From Candidatus Sabulitectum sp. (GTDB taxonomy: Bacteria > Fermentibacterota > Fermentibacteria > Fermentibacterales > JCC-6), in contig JAOZLN010000076.1 of assembly GCA_029934845.1 (NCBI GenBank), positions 1-9,295 of the forward strand: a stretch of 9,295 nt of DNA, read 5' to 3'. The notes under the pieces were generated by a model. That model saw only the letters and a list, made by a program, of their open reading frames with translations, was not told the origin of the DNA and did not search any database. The translations under genes and the position numbers were made by a program. Of this stretch, positions 1 through 6,735 are shown piece after piece. Numbering within the stretch: the stretch's first letter is position 1; each line of letters starts with the position of its first letter.

Positions 1-39
1 CATGAATTACAAGTTAATTAAATATAATAAGGAGATAGC

Positions 40-1389
40 ATGAGATATTTTTTCTCTTTTCTTCTGGTTTGTTTTTCCTTTTCCAGCGCATTAGGCAGCT
101 GGGAAGTCGAGACAGCGGATCCCACTTACAACACTGGTCAATATGCTTCTATAGCGTTGGATTCCAACGATTACCCACATATTGCATATCAGTATTACAC
201 CCCTTCAATGACAAGAGAATTACATTATACATTCTGGAATGGAACAAACTGGGAATATGAAGTAATTGATGGAAATGGTCCCGGTCAAAATTCTGGAGCA
301 TATTGTTCTCTGGCATTAGATGAAGATGACATAGCACATATTTCGTATTACGATTTGAATGTTGGTGCATTAAAATATGCAACCTGGGATGATACAGCGG
401 ATACCTGGGTATGTGAAATTGTTGAAACGAACGATTATGGTCCCGGATATTTCAGTTGCCTTGTTCTTGATGCAAATGGATACCCGCATATAGCATATAT
501 GGATGACGGAACTGTTGATTATGCCTACATGGATGCATCAGGCTGGCACCTGGAAGTGGCAGCTACATCCACAGGTTATCAGCAGTATCAGTGGATTAGT
601 ATGGCTCTTGATTCAGACGAGTACCCGCACATTTCATTTCATAAGTGGATAGGTGCTGAACTGATGTACACCAGAAAAAGTGCTAGTGGTTGGTCTGTTG
701 AAACAGTTGATAATGATGGCTCAGTTGGAACATATTCTTCTATTGCACTTACTTCAGATGACAAACCTTTGATTGCTTACAGAGAGGATAATAATTTATA
801 CCTGACCAGGTGGGATGGTAGCAGCTGGACAAGAGAGACTGTTGTTGCAGCAGGTAATGCTTATTCTTCATTGGAACTTGATTCATTAGACAATCCTTGT
901 ATTTCTTATTCACAGGAAGCAATTGGGTTAAGATATGCCCGGTATAATGGAACCGACTGGATACTTGAAACCGTTGATAATTCCTCTTCAATGTGTGGAG
1001 CTTTTTCATCACTTGCTTTTGATAGCAACTGGCAGCCACATATAGCATATCAGGATGCACAAAGCGGAACCATGAATCTGAAGTATGCCTGGTATGACAG
1101 TTCTTCCGGTACATTTTCTTCCACTACTACCAATTTAAATAGTGATCAACTTTTACTGTCAGTCTCACCCAATCCGGCAACTTCATTTATTATCTGCAAT
1201 GTAAGCGCGCCATCCCAGAATAATATTGAATTATCTCTTTATGACTCTATGGGCAGGCAGGTACTTAATCAGACTTCAACTACTTCTGAAATTGTAATTA
1301 GTGTAGAAGAATTACCCGGTGGTATTTATGTACTGAAAGCAGACTGTGGCGATATAACTTCAACAACTCGCTTAGTAATAATTAGATAA
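40..1389 (+). CDS. Secreted seven-repeat beta-propeller-like protein with T9SS C-terminal sorting domain
   Basis: Seen: residues 1-19 form a signal peptide (hydrophobic MRYFFSFLLVCFSFSSALG). Residues 36-350 contain seven copies of a motif of the form S-I/L-A-L-D-S-x-x-x-P-H-I-A-Y, each usually followed by L-x-Y-A and then G-x-x-W-x-x-E-x-V. Residues 371-449 form a compact domain opening with S-P-N-P-A-T-S and closing with G-G-I-Y-V-L-K and L-V-I-I-R. Known: that ending is the hallmark of the type A Por/type IX secretion sorting domain, which sends proteins through the outer membrane and is then cleaved. Inferred: a surface-anchored or secreted seven-bladed propeller; binding partner unknown, and no enzyme active site is visible. 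AAGGAG at 29-34 lies five bases before the ATG and fixes the start. The next gene, a paralogue, begins 17 bases after the stop, so the two are probably co-transcribed. A TATAAT at 23-28 is too close to the ribosome site to be this gene's promoter, so transcription probably enters from upstream. Confidence 0.85.
   Translation: MRYFFSFLLVCFSFSSALGSWEVETADPTYNTGQYASIALDSNDYPHIAYQYYTPSMTRELHYTFWNGTNWEYEVIDGNGPGQNSGAYCSLALDEDDIAHISYYDLNVGALKYATWDDTADTWVCEIVETNDYGPGYFSCLVLDANGYPHIAYMDDGTVDYAYMDASGWHLEVAATSTGYQQYQWISMALDSDEYPHISFHKWIGAELMYTRKSASGWSVETVDNDGSVGTYSSIALTSDDKPLIAYREDNNLYLTRWDGSSWTRETVVAAGNAYSSLELDSLDNPCISYSQEAIGLRYARYNGTDWILETVDNSSSMCGAFSSLAFDSNWQPHIAYQDAQSGTMNLKYAWYDSSSGTFSSTTTNLNSDQLLLSVSPNPATSFIICNVSAPSQNNIELSLYDSMGRQVLNQTSTTSEIVISVEELPGGIYVLKADCGDITSTTRLVIIR
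145..1050 (+). repeat. Seven-fold protein repeat (about 43-53 residues) inside the first propeller gene
   Basis: The blade motif begins near residues 36, 89, 138, 186, 233, 276 and 323. The core reads as in ALDSNDYPHIAY (copy 1) and AFDSNWQPHIAY (copy 7). Copies 5 and 6 are the most divergent (K-P-L-I-A-Y and N-P-C-I-S-Y). The DNA copies have drifted, so this is an old internal duplication and not a recent tandem array. Seven units fit one closed seven-bladed propeller; the fold itself is inferred. Confidence 0.75.
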
Positions 1390-1406
1390 ATTGAAAGGAA
1401 ACCAGT

Positions 1407-2756
1407 ATGAAACAACTATTTGCAGTTTTGATTCTATCAGCAATCTGTTTTGCACAAGTGTGGCAGTCAGAAATTATTGAAGACCATACAGGTATCGGTT
1501 CCGAGTGTGATATTGAGATAGATAGTTCAAACAATTTGTGTGTATCTTATGAATACATGCATGGTCATTTGAGTACTTCTGCGGTAAAATATGCTTTTAA
1601 TGAAAATGATTCCGGCCCCTGGGTTTTGACCACAGTTGGTTCAGGAGAATATACAGGATACTTTAATGAACTTGCTCTAGATTCTAGTGATAATCCGCAT
1701 ATTTCATATGCCTGGGATGTTGACTGGGAATACATTCCAATGCTTAATTATGCCAGCTATAACGGCTCCAGCTGGAATATAGAATCATTAACTGGAACCG
1801 GTGAATATATTGAAGCAAACACTACTATTGGAATTGACAGTAATGACTATCCCCACATAATTTACAATAACACCGGAGGTTTAAATCATAGATGGCAGGA
1901 TGCTTCCGGATGGAATTATGAACTTGTTTCTTCGGGCAGTTGCGAGAGTCCACATCTGGTTATTGATTCAAATGATAATATCCATGTAATATTCAGTAGA
2001 GCAGCTACTGATGAGATGACCTATGCTGTTAAAAACACTGGTTGGTCATTTGAAGTTATTGAAACTACTACTGGATTCTATGAGTCATCAGATATTGATA
2101 TGGTTCTCGACAGTAACGGTTACGCTCATGCTGTGTACAGAGCAGGCGAGCATGATTTAAGATATGCCAGTAATAATGGTTCAGGTTGGAATGTTGAAAA
2201 CATCCATACAGATGCCCTTGGTTATCCAAGCATTGATATTGACAGTGCTGGTGGGCTTCATGTCAGTTTCGGTATTTATACCACTGAATCAAATAGACCT
2301 CTGGTTTACTCTTACAATAGCGGTTCAGGATGGGTAACGGTTGAAATAGACCCTACTGTGAAGTGCTGGAACACGGCAATCGCAGTTGATAATAACGATA
2401 TACCTCATATTATTTATTACGACTTTTCCGATGGTTTAACAAAACATGCCTGGTTGGATCCTATGGGAATAGATGATACAGCTTCACCGGTACAGCTTAC
2501 TGGTTTTGCACTGCATCCGGTTAATCCTAACCCTTCAAATGGTAACGCAACTATAACTTTTACTACTCCACACGCTGCTGATGTTAACTTGAGCATTTAT
2601 GATATTACCGGCCGCAAAGTAACAACTCTGGTAGATGAAGCACTAAATGAAGGTTCTCACTCTGCTATTGTAACCGATCTTACAAGTGGTATTTATTTCT
2701 GCAGATTAACCACTGATACATTCAGCAGTACTGAGAAACTGGTTGTAGCCCGTTAG
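1407..2756 (+). CDS. Paralogous secreted seven-repeat propeller-like protein with T9SS sorting domain
   Basis: Seen: a short signal peptide (MKQLFAVLILSAICFA, residues 1-16), then seven blade motifs near residues 34, 87, 139, 182, 230, 274 and 323 (for example GIDSNDYPHIIY and AVDNNDIPHIIY), each paired with a G-x-x-W-x-x-E element such as NGSSWNIES. Residues 366-449 form the sorting domain, with N-P-N-P-S-N-G, then L-S-I-Y-D-I-T-G-R, then S-G-I-Y-F-C-R-L, ending E-K-L-V-V-A-R. It has exactly the same length as the preceding protein, and the repeats fall at nearly the same residues, so the pair arose by gene duplication followed by clear divergence. GGAA at 1397-1400 lies six bases before the ATG. 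The gene is followed by a strong hairpin at 2778-2803, which probably ends the unit. No catalytic motif is visible; adhesion, binding of a surface ligand or a structural role are all possible. Confidence 0.85.
   Translation: MKQLFAVLILSAICFAQVWQSEIIEDHTGIGSECDIEIDSSNNLCVSYEYMHGHLSTSAVKYAFNENDSGPWVLTTVGSGEYTGYFNELALDSSDNPHISYAWDVDWEYIPMLNYASYNGSSWNIESLTGTGEYIEANTTIGIDSNDYPHIIYNNTGGLNHRWQDASGWNYELVSSGSCESPHLVIDSNDNIHVIFSRAATDEMTYAVKNTGWSFEVIETTTGFYESSDIDMVLDSNGYAHAVYRAGEHDLRYASNNGSGWNVENIHTDALGYPSIDIDSAGGLHVSFGIYTTESNRPLVYSYNSGSGWVTVEIDPTVKCWNTAIAVDNNDIPHIIYYDFSDGLTKHAWLDPMGIDDTASPVQLTGFALHPVNPNPSNGNATITFTTPHAADVNLSIYDITGRKVTTLVDEALNEGSHSAIVTDLTSGIYFCRLTTDTFSSTEKLVVAR
1506..2417 (+). repeat. 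Seven-fold protein repeat inside the second propeller gene
   Basis: Seven units of roughly 43-53 residues, each centred on a D-S/N-x-x-x-x-H-I/V-x-Y/F core, align one-to-one with the units of the upstream paralogue. The first unit lacks the histidine (D-S-S-N-N-L-C-V-S-Y). Matching unit number and spacing indicate that the whole array existed before the gene duplicated. Confidence 0.7.
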
Positions 2757-2777
2757 TTAGTTAGTAGGTAAATAAAA

Positions 2778-2803
2778 TCCCTCGATCAGCAAAGATCGGG
2801 GGA
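2778..2803 (+). terminator. Strong hairpin after the propeller genes
   Basis: TCCCTCGATC (2778-2787) pairs with GATCGGGGGA (2794-2803) as a 10-base-pair stem with one G-T wobble and a six-base loop (AGCAAA). It begins 22 bases after the stop codon of the second propeller gene. The plus-strand side has no T-run after it; the A-rich flank 2771-2777 would give a T-rich tail (TTTTATTT) only on the minus strand. It may be a 3'-end stabilising stem, a U-less terminator, or a block to antisense transcription. Confidence 0.55.
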
Positions 2804-2864
2804 TAACAATGATAATCAAATAAATTACCGCACTGAGGCATAGTGTAAGCAACAGAGAAACTCC

Positions 2865-2894
2865 CTGACAGAGCTGACTGAAAAGTACTATTCT
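2865..2894 (+). promoter_or_regulatory. Weak candidate sigma-70-type promoter for the GNAT/methyltransferase pair
   Basis: CTGACA (2865-2870, five of six to TTGACA) is followed after 18 bases by TATTCT (2889-2894, four of six to TATAAT). Transcription would start near 2901, giving a very short leader before the ATG at 2915. It lies in a 158-base gap behind a hairpin, where a new promoter is expected. The match is weak and -10/-35 rules are uncertain in this lineage. Confidence 0.3.
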
Positions 2895-2914
2895 ATGGTG
2901 AAAGGGGTGTTTCC

Positions 2915-3475
2915 ATGAGATCAGTATTGTGGCCTGATAAATTCCCTGTGATCCAGACCGAAAGGCTGCTGTTGCGTCAAGTTGTGTCCGAAGACGCTGA
3001 AGGGCTTTTCCTCTGTTACTCTGACCCTGAAATAATGAGATACCTTGCAACTCCACTGGACAATCCGGATGCCATACAGGGCATTCTGGAAGACTACAAA
3101 GACGGCTTTGGTCATGGTTACAACCTGATCTGGTCCATAATCATCAAAGAAACAGGAGTCTTTGCCGGTACTGCCGGGTTTGAAGAATTCAGCTTTCTTG
3201 ACTGCAGGGCCGATATTGGTTTCAGTCTGCTTAGAAATCATCAGGGTATGGGATACATGCGAGAAGCTATGAGTGAGATTATCACCTGTGGATTTCAAGA
3301 ATTGAAACTCAACAGAATTCAAACTACTGTGGTTCCGGAGAACACAGCATCAGTTAAACTTCTGAACAGACTGGGGTTCCAGAAAGAGGGGCACATGAAA
3401 CAGAGTGTTTTCTTCAACAACAGCTTTCATGATGAGCTGATGTTCGCACTTTTGAATGGCACAGAGGGGCAGTGA
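2915..3475 (+). CDS. GNAT-family N-acetyltransferase, RimJ/RimL-like
   Basis: Expected role: transfers acetyl from acetyl-CoA to an amino group, either a protein N-terminus or a small molecule; the substrate cannot be told from sequence. Seen: the family opening I-Q-T-E-R-L-L-L-R (residues 13-21) with the acidic D-A-E stretch after it; the acetyl-CoA loop N-H-Q-G-M-G-Y-M (108-115) following the beta-strand A-D-I-G-F-S-L-L; the second conserved block R-I-Q-T-T-V-V-P-E-N-T-A-S (134-146), then L-L-N-R-L-G-F-Q-K-E-G (149-159). At 186 residues it has the usual single-domain length and looks intact. GGGGTG at 2904-2909 lies five bases before the ATG. The stop overlaps the region feeding the methyltransferase start three bases on, so the two are surely co-transcribed and probably translationally coupled. 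It is less A/T-rich than the propeller genes. Confidence 0.85.
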   Translation: MRSVLWPDKFPVIQTERLLLRQVVSEDAEGLFLCYSDPEIMRYLATPLDNPDAIQGILEDYKDGFGHGYNLIWSIIIKETGVFAGTAGFEEFSFLDCRADIGFSLLRNHQGMGYMREAMSEIITCGFQELKLNRIQTTVVPENTASVKLLNRLGFQKEGHMKQSVFFNNSFHDELMFALLNGTEGQ

Positions 3476-3477
3476 TA

Positions 3478-4254
3478 ATGGCTGAAGAGTTCTACAACGG
3501 GTTCGCAGAGTACTATCACCACCATCTGATGGCTGTGGGTCGCGATGACATCAGGTTCTATACGGAACTTTCCCGTTCAAATGGTGGCACTGTCCTTGAA
3601 GTTGGATGTGGAACTGGAAGAACGCTTATCCCGTGTGCAGAAGCAGGGGCAGCGATCACAGGTCTGGATCTTTCAGAGGATATGCTGGCATTCTGCAGAG
3701 GAACCATCAAAACGATGAGCCCTGAAGTCAGGAACAGAATAAATCTTGTGCAGGCAGACATGACAACCTTTGATCTTGGACGAAAATTTGATCTTATCAC
3801 CACACCCTTCCGACCGTTCCAGCATCTAGCCACAGTTGAAGAGCAGCTTTCATGCCTTTCCTCCATACACGATCATCTTGCTCCCGGAGGCACTTTTGTT
3901 CTGGATATTTTTGATCCGGACATTGAAATGCTCTCTGATACACAGAGAGCACTTGAGTTCGGCGAAGAACCGCCATTTGCTTTCAGTGATGGCAGAGAAG
4001 TCTCTGTTACCTACAGAAACCCGTCGGTGAATTCAGTATCACAGATCGTACACTGTGAAATGATCTTTTCTGTAAAACACCCAGACGGTAGACGGGAAAG
4101 ACTTATACAGGAATTCATCATGCGTTACACCTTCCGCTGGGAGGCAGAACACCTTCTTCACAGATCCGGTTTTAAGGTCAGGTCTGTTCTGGGAGGATAC
4201 AACGGCGAAGCAGTGGGGGCCGGTGAGCTAATTTTCATTACAGAAGCTCTTTGA
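3478..4254 (+). CDS. Class I SAM-dependent methyltransferase
   Basis: Predicted cytosolic enzyme that moves a methyl group from S-adenosylmethionine to an unknown acceptor. Seen, numbering from the ATG at 3478: motif I V-L-E-V-G-C-G-T-G-R (39-48) for SAM binding; the acidic ribose-binding residue in T-G-L-D-L-S (D64); V-Q-A-D-M (91-95, adenine contact); a post-motif segment P-F-R-P-F-Q-H-L (110-117) typical of one widespread family of these enzymes; and H-L-A-P-G-G-T-F-V-L-D-I-F (133-145). The C-terminal half carries a beta-sheet extension ending near residue 258. Start choice: an in-frame GTG at 3472 overlaps the previous stop, but GAGGGG at 3464-3469 is eight bases from the ATG at 3478 and only two from the GTG, so the ATG is preferred. 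The gap to the acetyltransferase is two bases. The pair could act on one substrate, but that is inference. Confidence 0.85.
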   Translation: MAEEFYNGFAEYYHHHLMAVGRDDIRFYTELSRSNGGTVLEVGCGTGRTLIPCAEAGAAITGLDLSEDMLAFCRGTIKTMSPEVRNRINLVQADMTTFDLGRKFDLITTPFRPFQHLATVEEQLSCLSSIHDHLAPGGTFVLDIFDPDIEMLSDTQRALEFGEEPPFAFSDGREVSVTYRNPSVNSVSQIVHCEMIFSVKHPDGRRERLIQEFIMRYTFRWEAEHLLHRSGFKVRSVLGGYNGEAVGAGELIFITEAL

Positions 4255-4258
4255 TCAA

Positions 4259-4284
4259 CCGGTTGCCCCTGTAAGAGCAACCGG
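4259..4284. terminator. Convergent-gap hairpin
   Basis: CCGGTTGC (4259-4266) and GCAACCGG (4277-4284) form a perfect eight-base-pair stem with a ten-base loop. It lies in the 45-base gap between the methyltransferase stop and the minus-strand DUF5916 stop, where a shared bidirectional terminator is expected. Neither side has a good T-run, so it is a probable terminator rather than a canonical one. Confidence 0.6.
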
Positions 4285-4299
4285 CCTTAACATTCATTC

Positions 4300-6477
4300 T
4301 TAGATTGGCAGATACCAGGTCAGCTTGGCGTAAACACCCAGATCGGGGTCTTCAAAATCTCCACTGCCGTCTCCATTGAACACAGTTTCACCCAGAAGAT
4401 AGAACATGCTTCCAGGAAGGTACTTCCATGCAAACAGAATATTGGCTCTAAGCTCATCACTCTCGAACTCATCCGATTGATCAAAGTTCATATTGAAATT
4501 GGAATACTGAGAAAAGAGTCTTAAATTCATATCTGGATTGAACATGTATGCCAACCTGAAAGTAAGTGATTTCCAATCTGTGGATCGGCTATCAAAAGCA
4601 CTTTCTTCCCAGTTGTAGTTCTCGCTATCAAATGTGCGGTACCAGTTTCCGGAAATTGATGCCTCCAGTACCGGTACGGGGAGATAACGCATGTTACCTG
4701 TAACATTCTGGTATGTACCACCGTTCTCGTACTGTCCTCCACCTGTGCCTGCCCAGAATCTCAGAGGTTTGTACGGATTGGAGCCTCCACCCACAAAGCC
4801 GTTTGCATGACCTCCGTAGAATTTACCATCCGGGCCTTCATACGGATCAAAATATTCAGCTCCATAATTTCCCGATGCCGTGAAATTCCAGCCATTCTTA
4901 AAAGTTCCATTCACTTCCGCATGGGTATTGTTATCCAGGGTCTCTCCATCAATCTGGGTTGTGTAATTCTGACTTGCCCACAAAGAAAAAGTGGTGAAAG
5001 TCTCCTCCGGTCTGAATGTTTTCCGAATTCCGGCGTTCCCGGCTCTGAATCCGGTCATTGTAGTAAAACCGGTTCCGTTCACATTAAAATCCTCATCAAC
5101 CTGAGTACCGCTCACCCAATATCCCAAAGTGCTGCGGATTCGTTCCATTCCGAAACGATACGCTCCATCCTGATCCATTCCTGTGTTCCAACTTCTGGCT
5201 GCACTTCCGGTTACAAGGTGACTGCCTCCTATTTCAAAAGCTCCGTCCAGGGCAACTGCTCTGTTGTTTTCCTCTTCAAAGCCCTCCTGCTCCCAAGAGT
5301 CTTTTGAAACTGCAGATACACCCAAATAGCTGTAACCGCTAAATTGTCTGATGCCTCTGAAAATACCAAAGTTGGCAGCGGTTTCTACAAGTGTGGTGTC
5401 ATCTTCCCAGACTCGTCCTGTGACAGCATCAAGAAATCCAAAGCTGTAACCACCTTCAATTGATCCTGTGATCTTGGCTCCACCCATGATTGGAATTACA
5501 TCACCATTCCAGCCCACTGCTCCAATTCGACGGGAATAGAAGAGATTGAAAGGCATGTCGAACAGTTCACTTCTTTCCATGAAGAAAGGTCTCTTCTCAT
5601 GCATGAACAGCTCAAAGTGTCCAAGGTTCATCTCGGCTTCATCGGCTTCAACCTGTCCAAAATCAGGGTTGACAGTAAAATCTGCAGTGATTCCGCTTGT
5701 AAGACCCATTTTCAGATCAACACCAAGATCTCCATTGATCTCTGTATCGTCAGCACTCTGGGAATTGTAATAACGACCTGATGCGTATGGTCTGATTTCC
5801 ATTCCCAGTGAACCCTCCACTCCATCAATGCCCAGAAGTTCTGGAAATGTGGGAATGTCAGCCATCATCTGGCTTGATGAAAGATTGTACCATCCATTCT
5901 CTGATGTTCTGCTGAGAATTCTTTGAAAGTTGATTGACCAGACCTGGCTCTCTGTGTCTGGAAATCGAAGACTGCTGAGAGGAATAGCCATTTCAGAGGA
6001 CCATCCGTCAGCGTGCGTTGCTGTTCCGCTCTCCCAGACAGCATCCCAACCGTAGTCCCATCCACCGTGTTCGTTCAATCTTGCGTCCATCTGCGAATTG
6101 GCCAGACTTGTTTCAAAACTGAATGCACTTCTTCCATCATCCCATGTGTTCAGTAGAACAGCGATCCACTCACCATTTATGTAATTGTCACGCGGAGTCA
6201 GCGCAGGAGTCATCTGATCCGGAAGGGAATCGTACATGAAAAAGGCGAAATAGATGAAATCATCATCGTAAAGAATTTTCACCGTGGTTGGCTGAGACAT
6301 ACTCTCACCATAGTTTGGGGCAAACTGCCACAAGTCGCATGTCTCACCGGTACAGTCTGCCCAGACGGCCTCGTCAATGTACCCGTCAATAGTGGGAGCA
6401 GTTTCCGTCCGCATGGCTGATATCGATTCAGCTGGCGGTCCGGCAATAAGAGTTAAAAGAGAAAACAATTGCCACAT
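4300..6477 (-). CDS. Outer-membrane protein with CBM9-like N-terminal domain and DUF5916 barrel domain
   Basis: Seen: a short hydrophobic leader (residues 1-16) lacking the usual basic residues, likely cut near P-P-A-E. Residues about 25-200 match the CBM9-like fold by P-T-I-D-G-Y-I-D-E-A-V-W (28-39), I-L-Y-D-D-D-F-I-Y-F-A (68-78) and G-W-S-S-E-M-A-I-P-L-S-S-L-R-F (158-172). Residues 266-302 hold the DUF5916 signature: T-V-N-P-D-F-G-Q-V-E-A-D, then the H-E-K-R-P-F-F-M-E block, with Y-S-R-R-I-G at 314-319. The rest is alternating aromatic/polar strands typical of an outer-membrane barrel, ending L-T-W-Y-L-P-I. At 725 residues it has ordinary family length. Known: DUF5916 proteins have no settled function; the CBM9-like part suggests sugar or polymer binding. 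AAGGAAGGGG before the ATG supports the start, and an in-frame TAG 12 codons upstream rules out an earlier one. Two short ORFs precede it in the same direction. Confidence 0.85.
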   Translation of the reverse strand: MWQLFSLLTLIAGPPAESISAMRTETAPTIDGYIDEAVWADCTGETCDLWQFAPNYGESMSQPTTVKILYDDDFIYFAFFMYDSLPDQMTPALTPRDNYINGEWIAVLLNTWDDGRSAFSFETSLANSQMDARLNEHGGWDYGWDAVWESGTATHADGWSSEMAIPLSSLRFPDTESQVWSINFQRILSRTSENGWYNLSSSQMMADIPTFPELLGIDGVEGSLGMEIRPYASGRYYNSQSADDTEINGDLGVDLKMGLTSGITADFTVNPDFGQVEADEAEMNLGHFELFMHEKRPFFMERSELFDMPFNLFYSRRIGAVGWNGDVIPIMGGAKITGSIEGGYSFGFLDAVTGRVWEDDTTLVETAANFGIFRGIRQFSGYSYLGVSAVSKDSWEQEGFEEENNRAVALDGAFEIGGSHLVTGSAARSWNTGMDQDGAYRFGMERIRSTLGYWVSGTQVDEDFNVNGTGFTTMTGFRAGNAGIRKTFRPEETFTTFSLWASQNYTTQIDGETLDNNTHAEVNGTFKNGWNFTASGNYGAEYFDPYEGPDGKFYGGHANGFVGGGSNPYKPLRFWAGTGGGQYENGGTYQNVTGNMRYLPVPVLEASISGNWYRTFDSENYNWEESAFDSRSTDWKSLTFRLAYMFNPDMNLRLFSQYSNFNMNFDQSDEFESDELRANILFAWKYLPGSMFYLLGETVFNGDGSGDFEDPDLGVYAKLTWYLPI

Positions 6478-6508
6478 AAGTACCCCTTCCTTTTCATGAA
6501 TTCTTGAA

Positions 6509-6571
6509 TCATACTAGGGTGTTGGGTGCATTTTCATGCAGTGTTGCCAATATGTAAAAAAGAGTTTCCAT
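6509..6571 (-). CDS. Possible short ORF B (20 residues) just upstream of the DUF5916 gene
   Basis: It reads METLFYILATLHENAPNTLV and is preceded by AAAAGGGGAG, with the GGGGAG core (6580-6585) eight bases from the ATG. It ends 31 bases before the DUF5916 start and is in a different frame from that gene. It is in the same frame as short ORF A, separated by one TAA stop and seven codons. Not recognised. It could be a translated leader peptide, a small protein, or the second half of a 54-codon gene broken by a stop codon. Support is the ribosome site and position only; a chance ORF of this length is easily found. Confidence 0.35.
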   Translation of the reverse strand: METLFYILATLHENAPNTLV

Positions 6572-6588
6572 TATGCAAACTCCCCTTT
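6556..6588 (-). promoter_or_regulatory. Hairpin with U6 tail enclosing the start of short ORF B
   Basis: On the minus strand GAGTTT (6582-6577) pairs with AAACTC (6567-6562) around a nine-base loop that contains the ORF B start codon. It is followed at once by six T residues (6561-6556). Three G-T wobbles and three A-T pairs could extend the stem to 12 pairs. The ribosome site GGGGAG lies wholly in the left arm. The layout would fit a weak intrinsic terminator/attenuator or a ribosome-site-hiding stem ahead of the DUF5916 gene. The six-pair core is A/T-rich and thus not very stable. Confidence 0.35.
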
Positions 6589-6592
6589 TATC

Positions 6593-6673
6593 TTAATCTC
6601 TGGTTATCAACATAATAGCCAATCTATTTCTTCTCATGTTGTGTCTTTTTGTGTTCAGAAGAAAAAATGACAT
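6593..6673 (-). CDS. Possible short ORF A (26 residues) with consensus Shine-Dalgarno
   Basis: It begins MSFFLLNTKRHNMRRNRLAI and ends M-L-I-T-R-D: a short hydrophobic start, a basic middle and a hydrophobic end. GGAGG (6681-6685) lies seven bases upstream of the ATG, as good a ribosome site as any in the window. An in-frame TAG nine codons before the ATG bounds it upstream. It stops 21 bases before short ORF B, in the same frame. Not recognised; the amphipathic, basic composition could suit a small membrane-associated peptide, but nothing proves expression. Confidence 0.4.
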   Translation of the reverse strand: MSFFLLNTKRHNMRRNRLAIMLITRD

Positions 6674-6719
6674 TTTCGATCCTCCAAGTGCCTATTTCCA
6701 TATCAAATGTCTGGTCTGC

Positions 6720-6735
6720 AGTGAATTACATCACA
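6720..6735. promoter_or_regulatory. CRP/FNR-type palindrome (AGTGA-N6-TCACA)
   Basis: The site reads AGTGAATTACATCACA and matches nine of the ten fixed bases of the CRP consensus TGTGA-N6-TCACA. It lies about 47 bases upstream of the start of short ORF A and about 243 from the DUF5916 start, on the expected side of both. No convincing -10 box is visible nearby (TGATAT at 6701-6706 on the minus strand is the best). Whether this organism has a CRP-family regulator with this specificity is unknown. Confidence 0.4.

Noticed and set aside
23..28. TATAAT box before the first gene
   Set aside because: It directly abuts the Shine-Dalgarno sequence, so transcription would start inside the ribosome site; likely just A/T-rich spacer.
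2753..2764. TTAG repeated three times at the stop of the second propeller gene
   Set aside because: Too short to mean more than a tandem stop context or slippage.
2806..2820. Four-codon ORF (M-I-I-K) with a G-rich stretch upstream
   Set aside because: The G-rich stretch is the hairpin arm; a four-residue peptide cannot be supported.
2757..3056. Minus-strand ORFs opposite the GNAT, methyltransferase and propeller genes, and plus-strand ORFs opposite the DUF5916, nuclease and kinase genes
   Set aside because: They lie inside well-supported genes, show low-complexity or unlikely composition and have no ribosome sites; treated as frame shadows.
3472..3477. GTG at 3472 as the methyltransferase start
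   Set aside because: Only two bases from GAGGGG; the ATG at 3478 has the better spacing.
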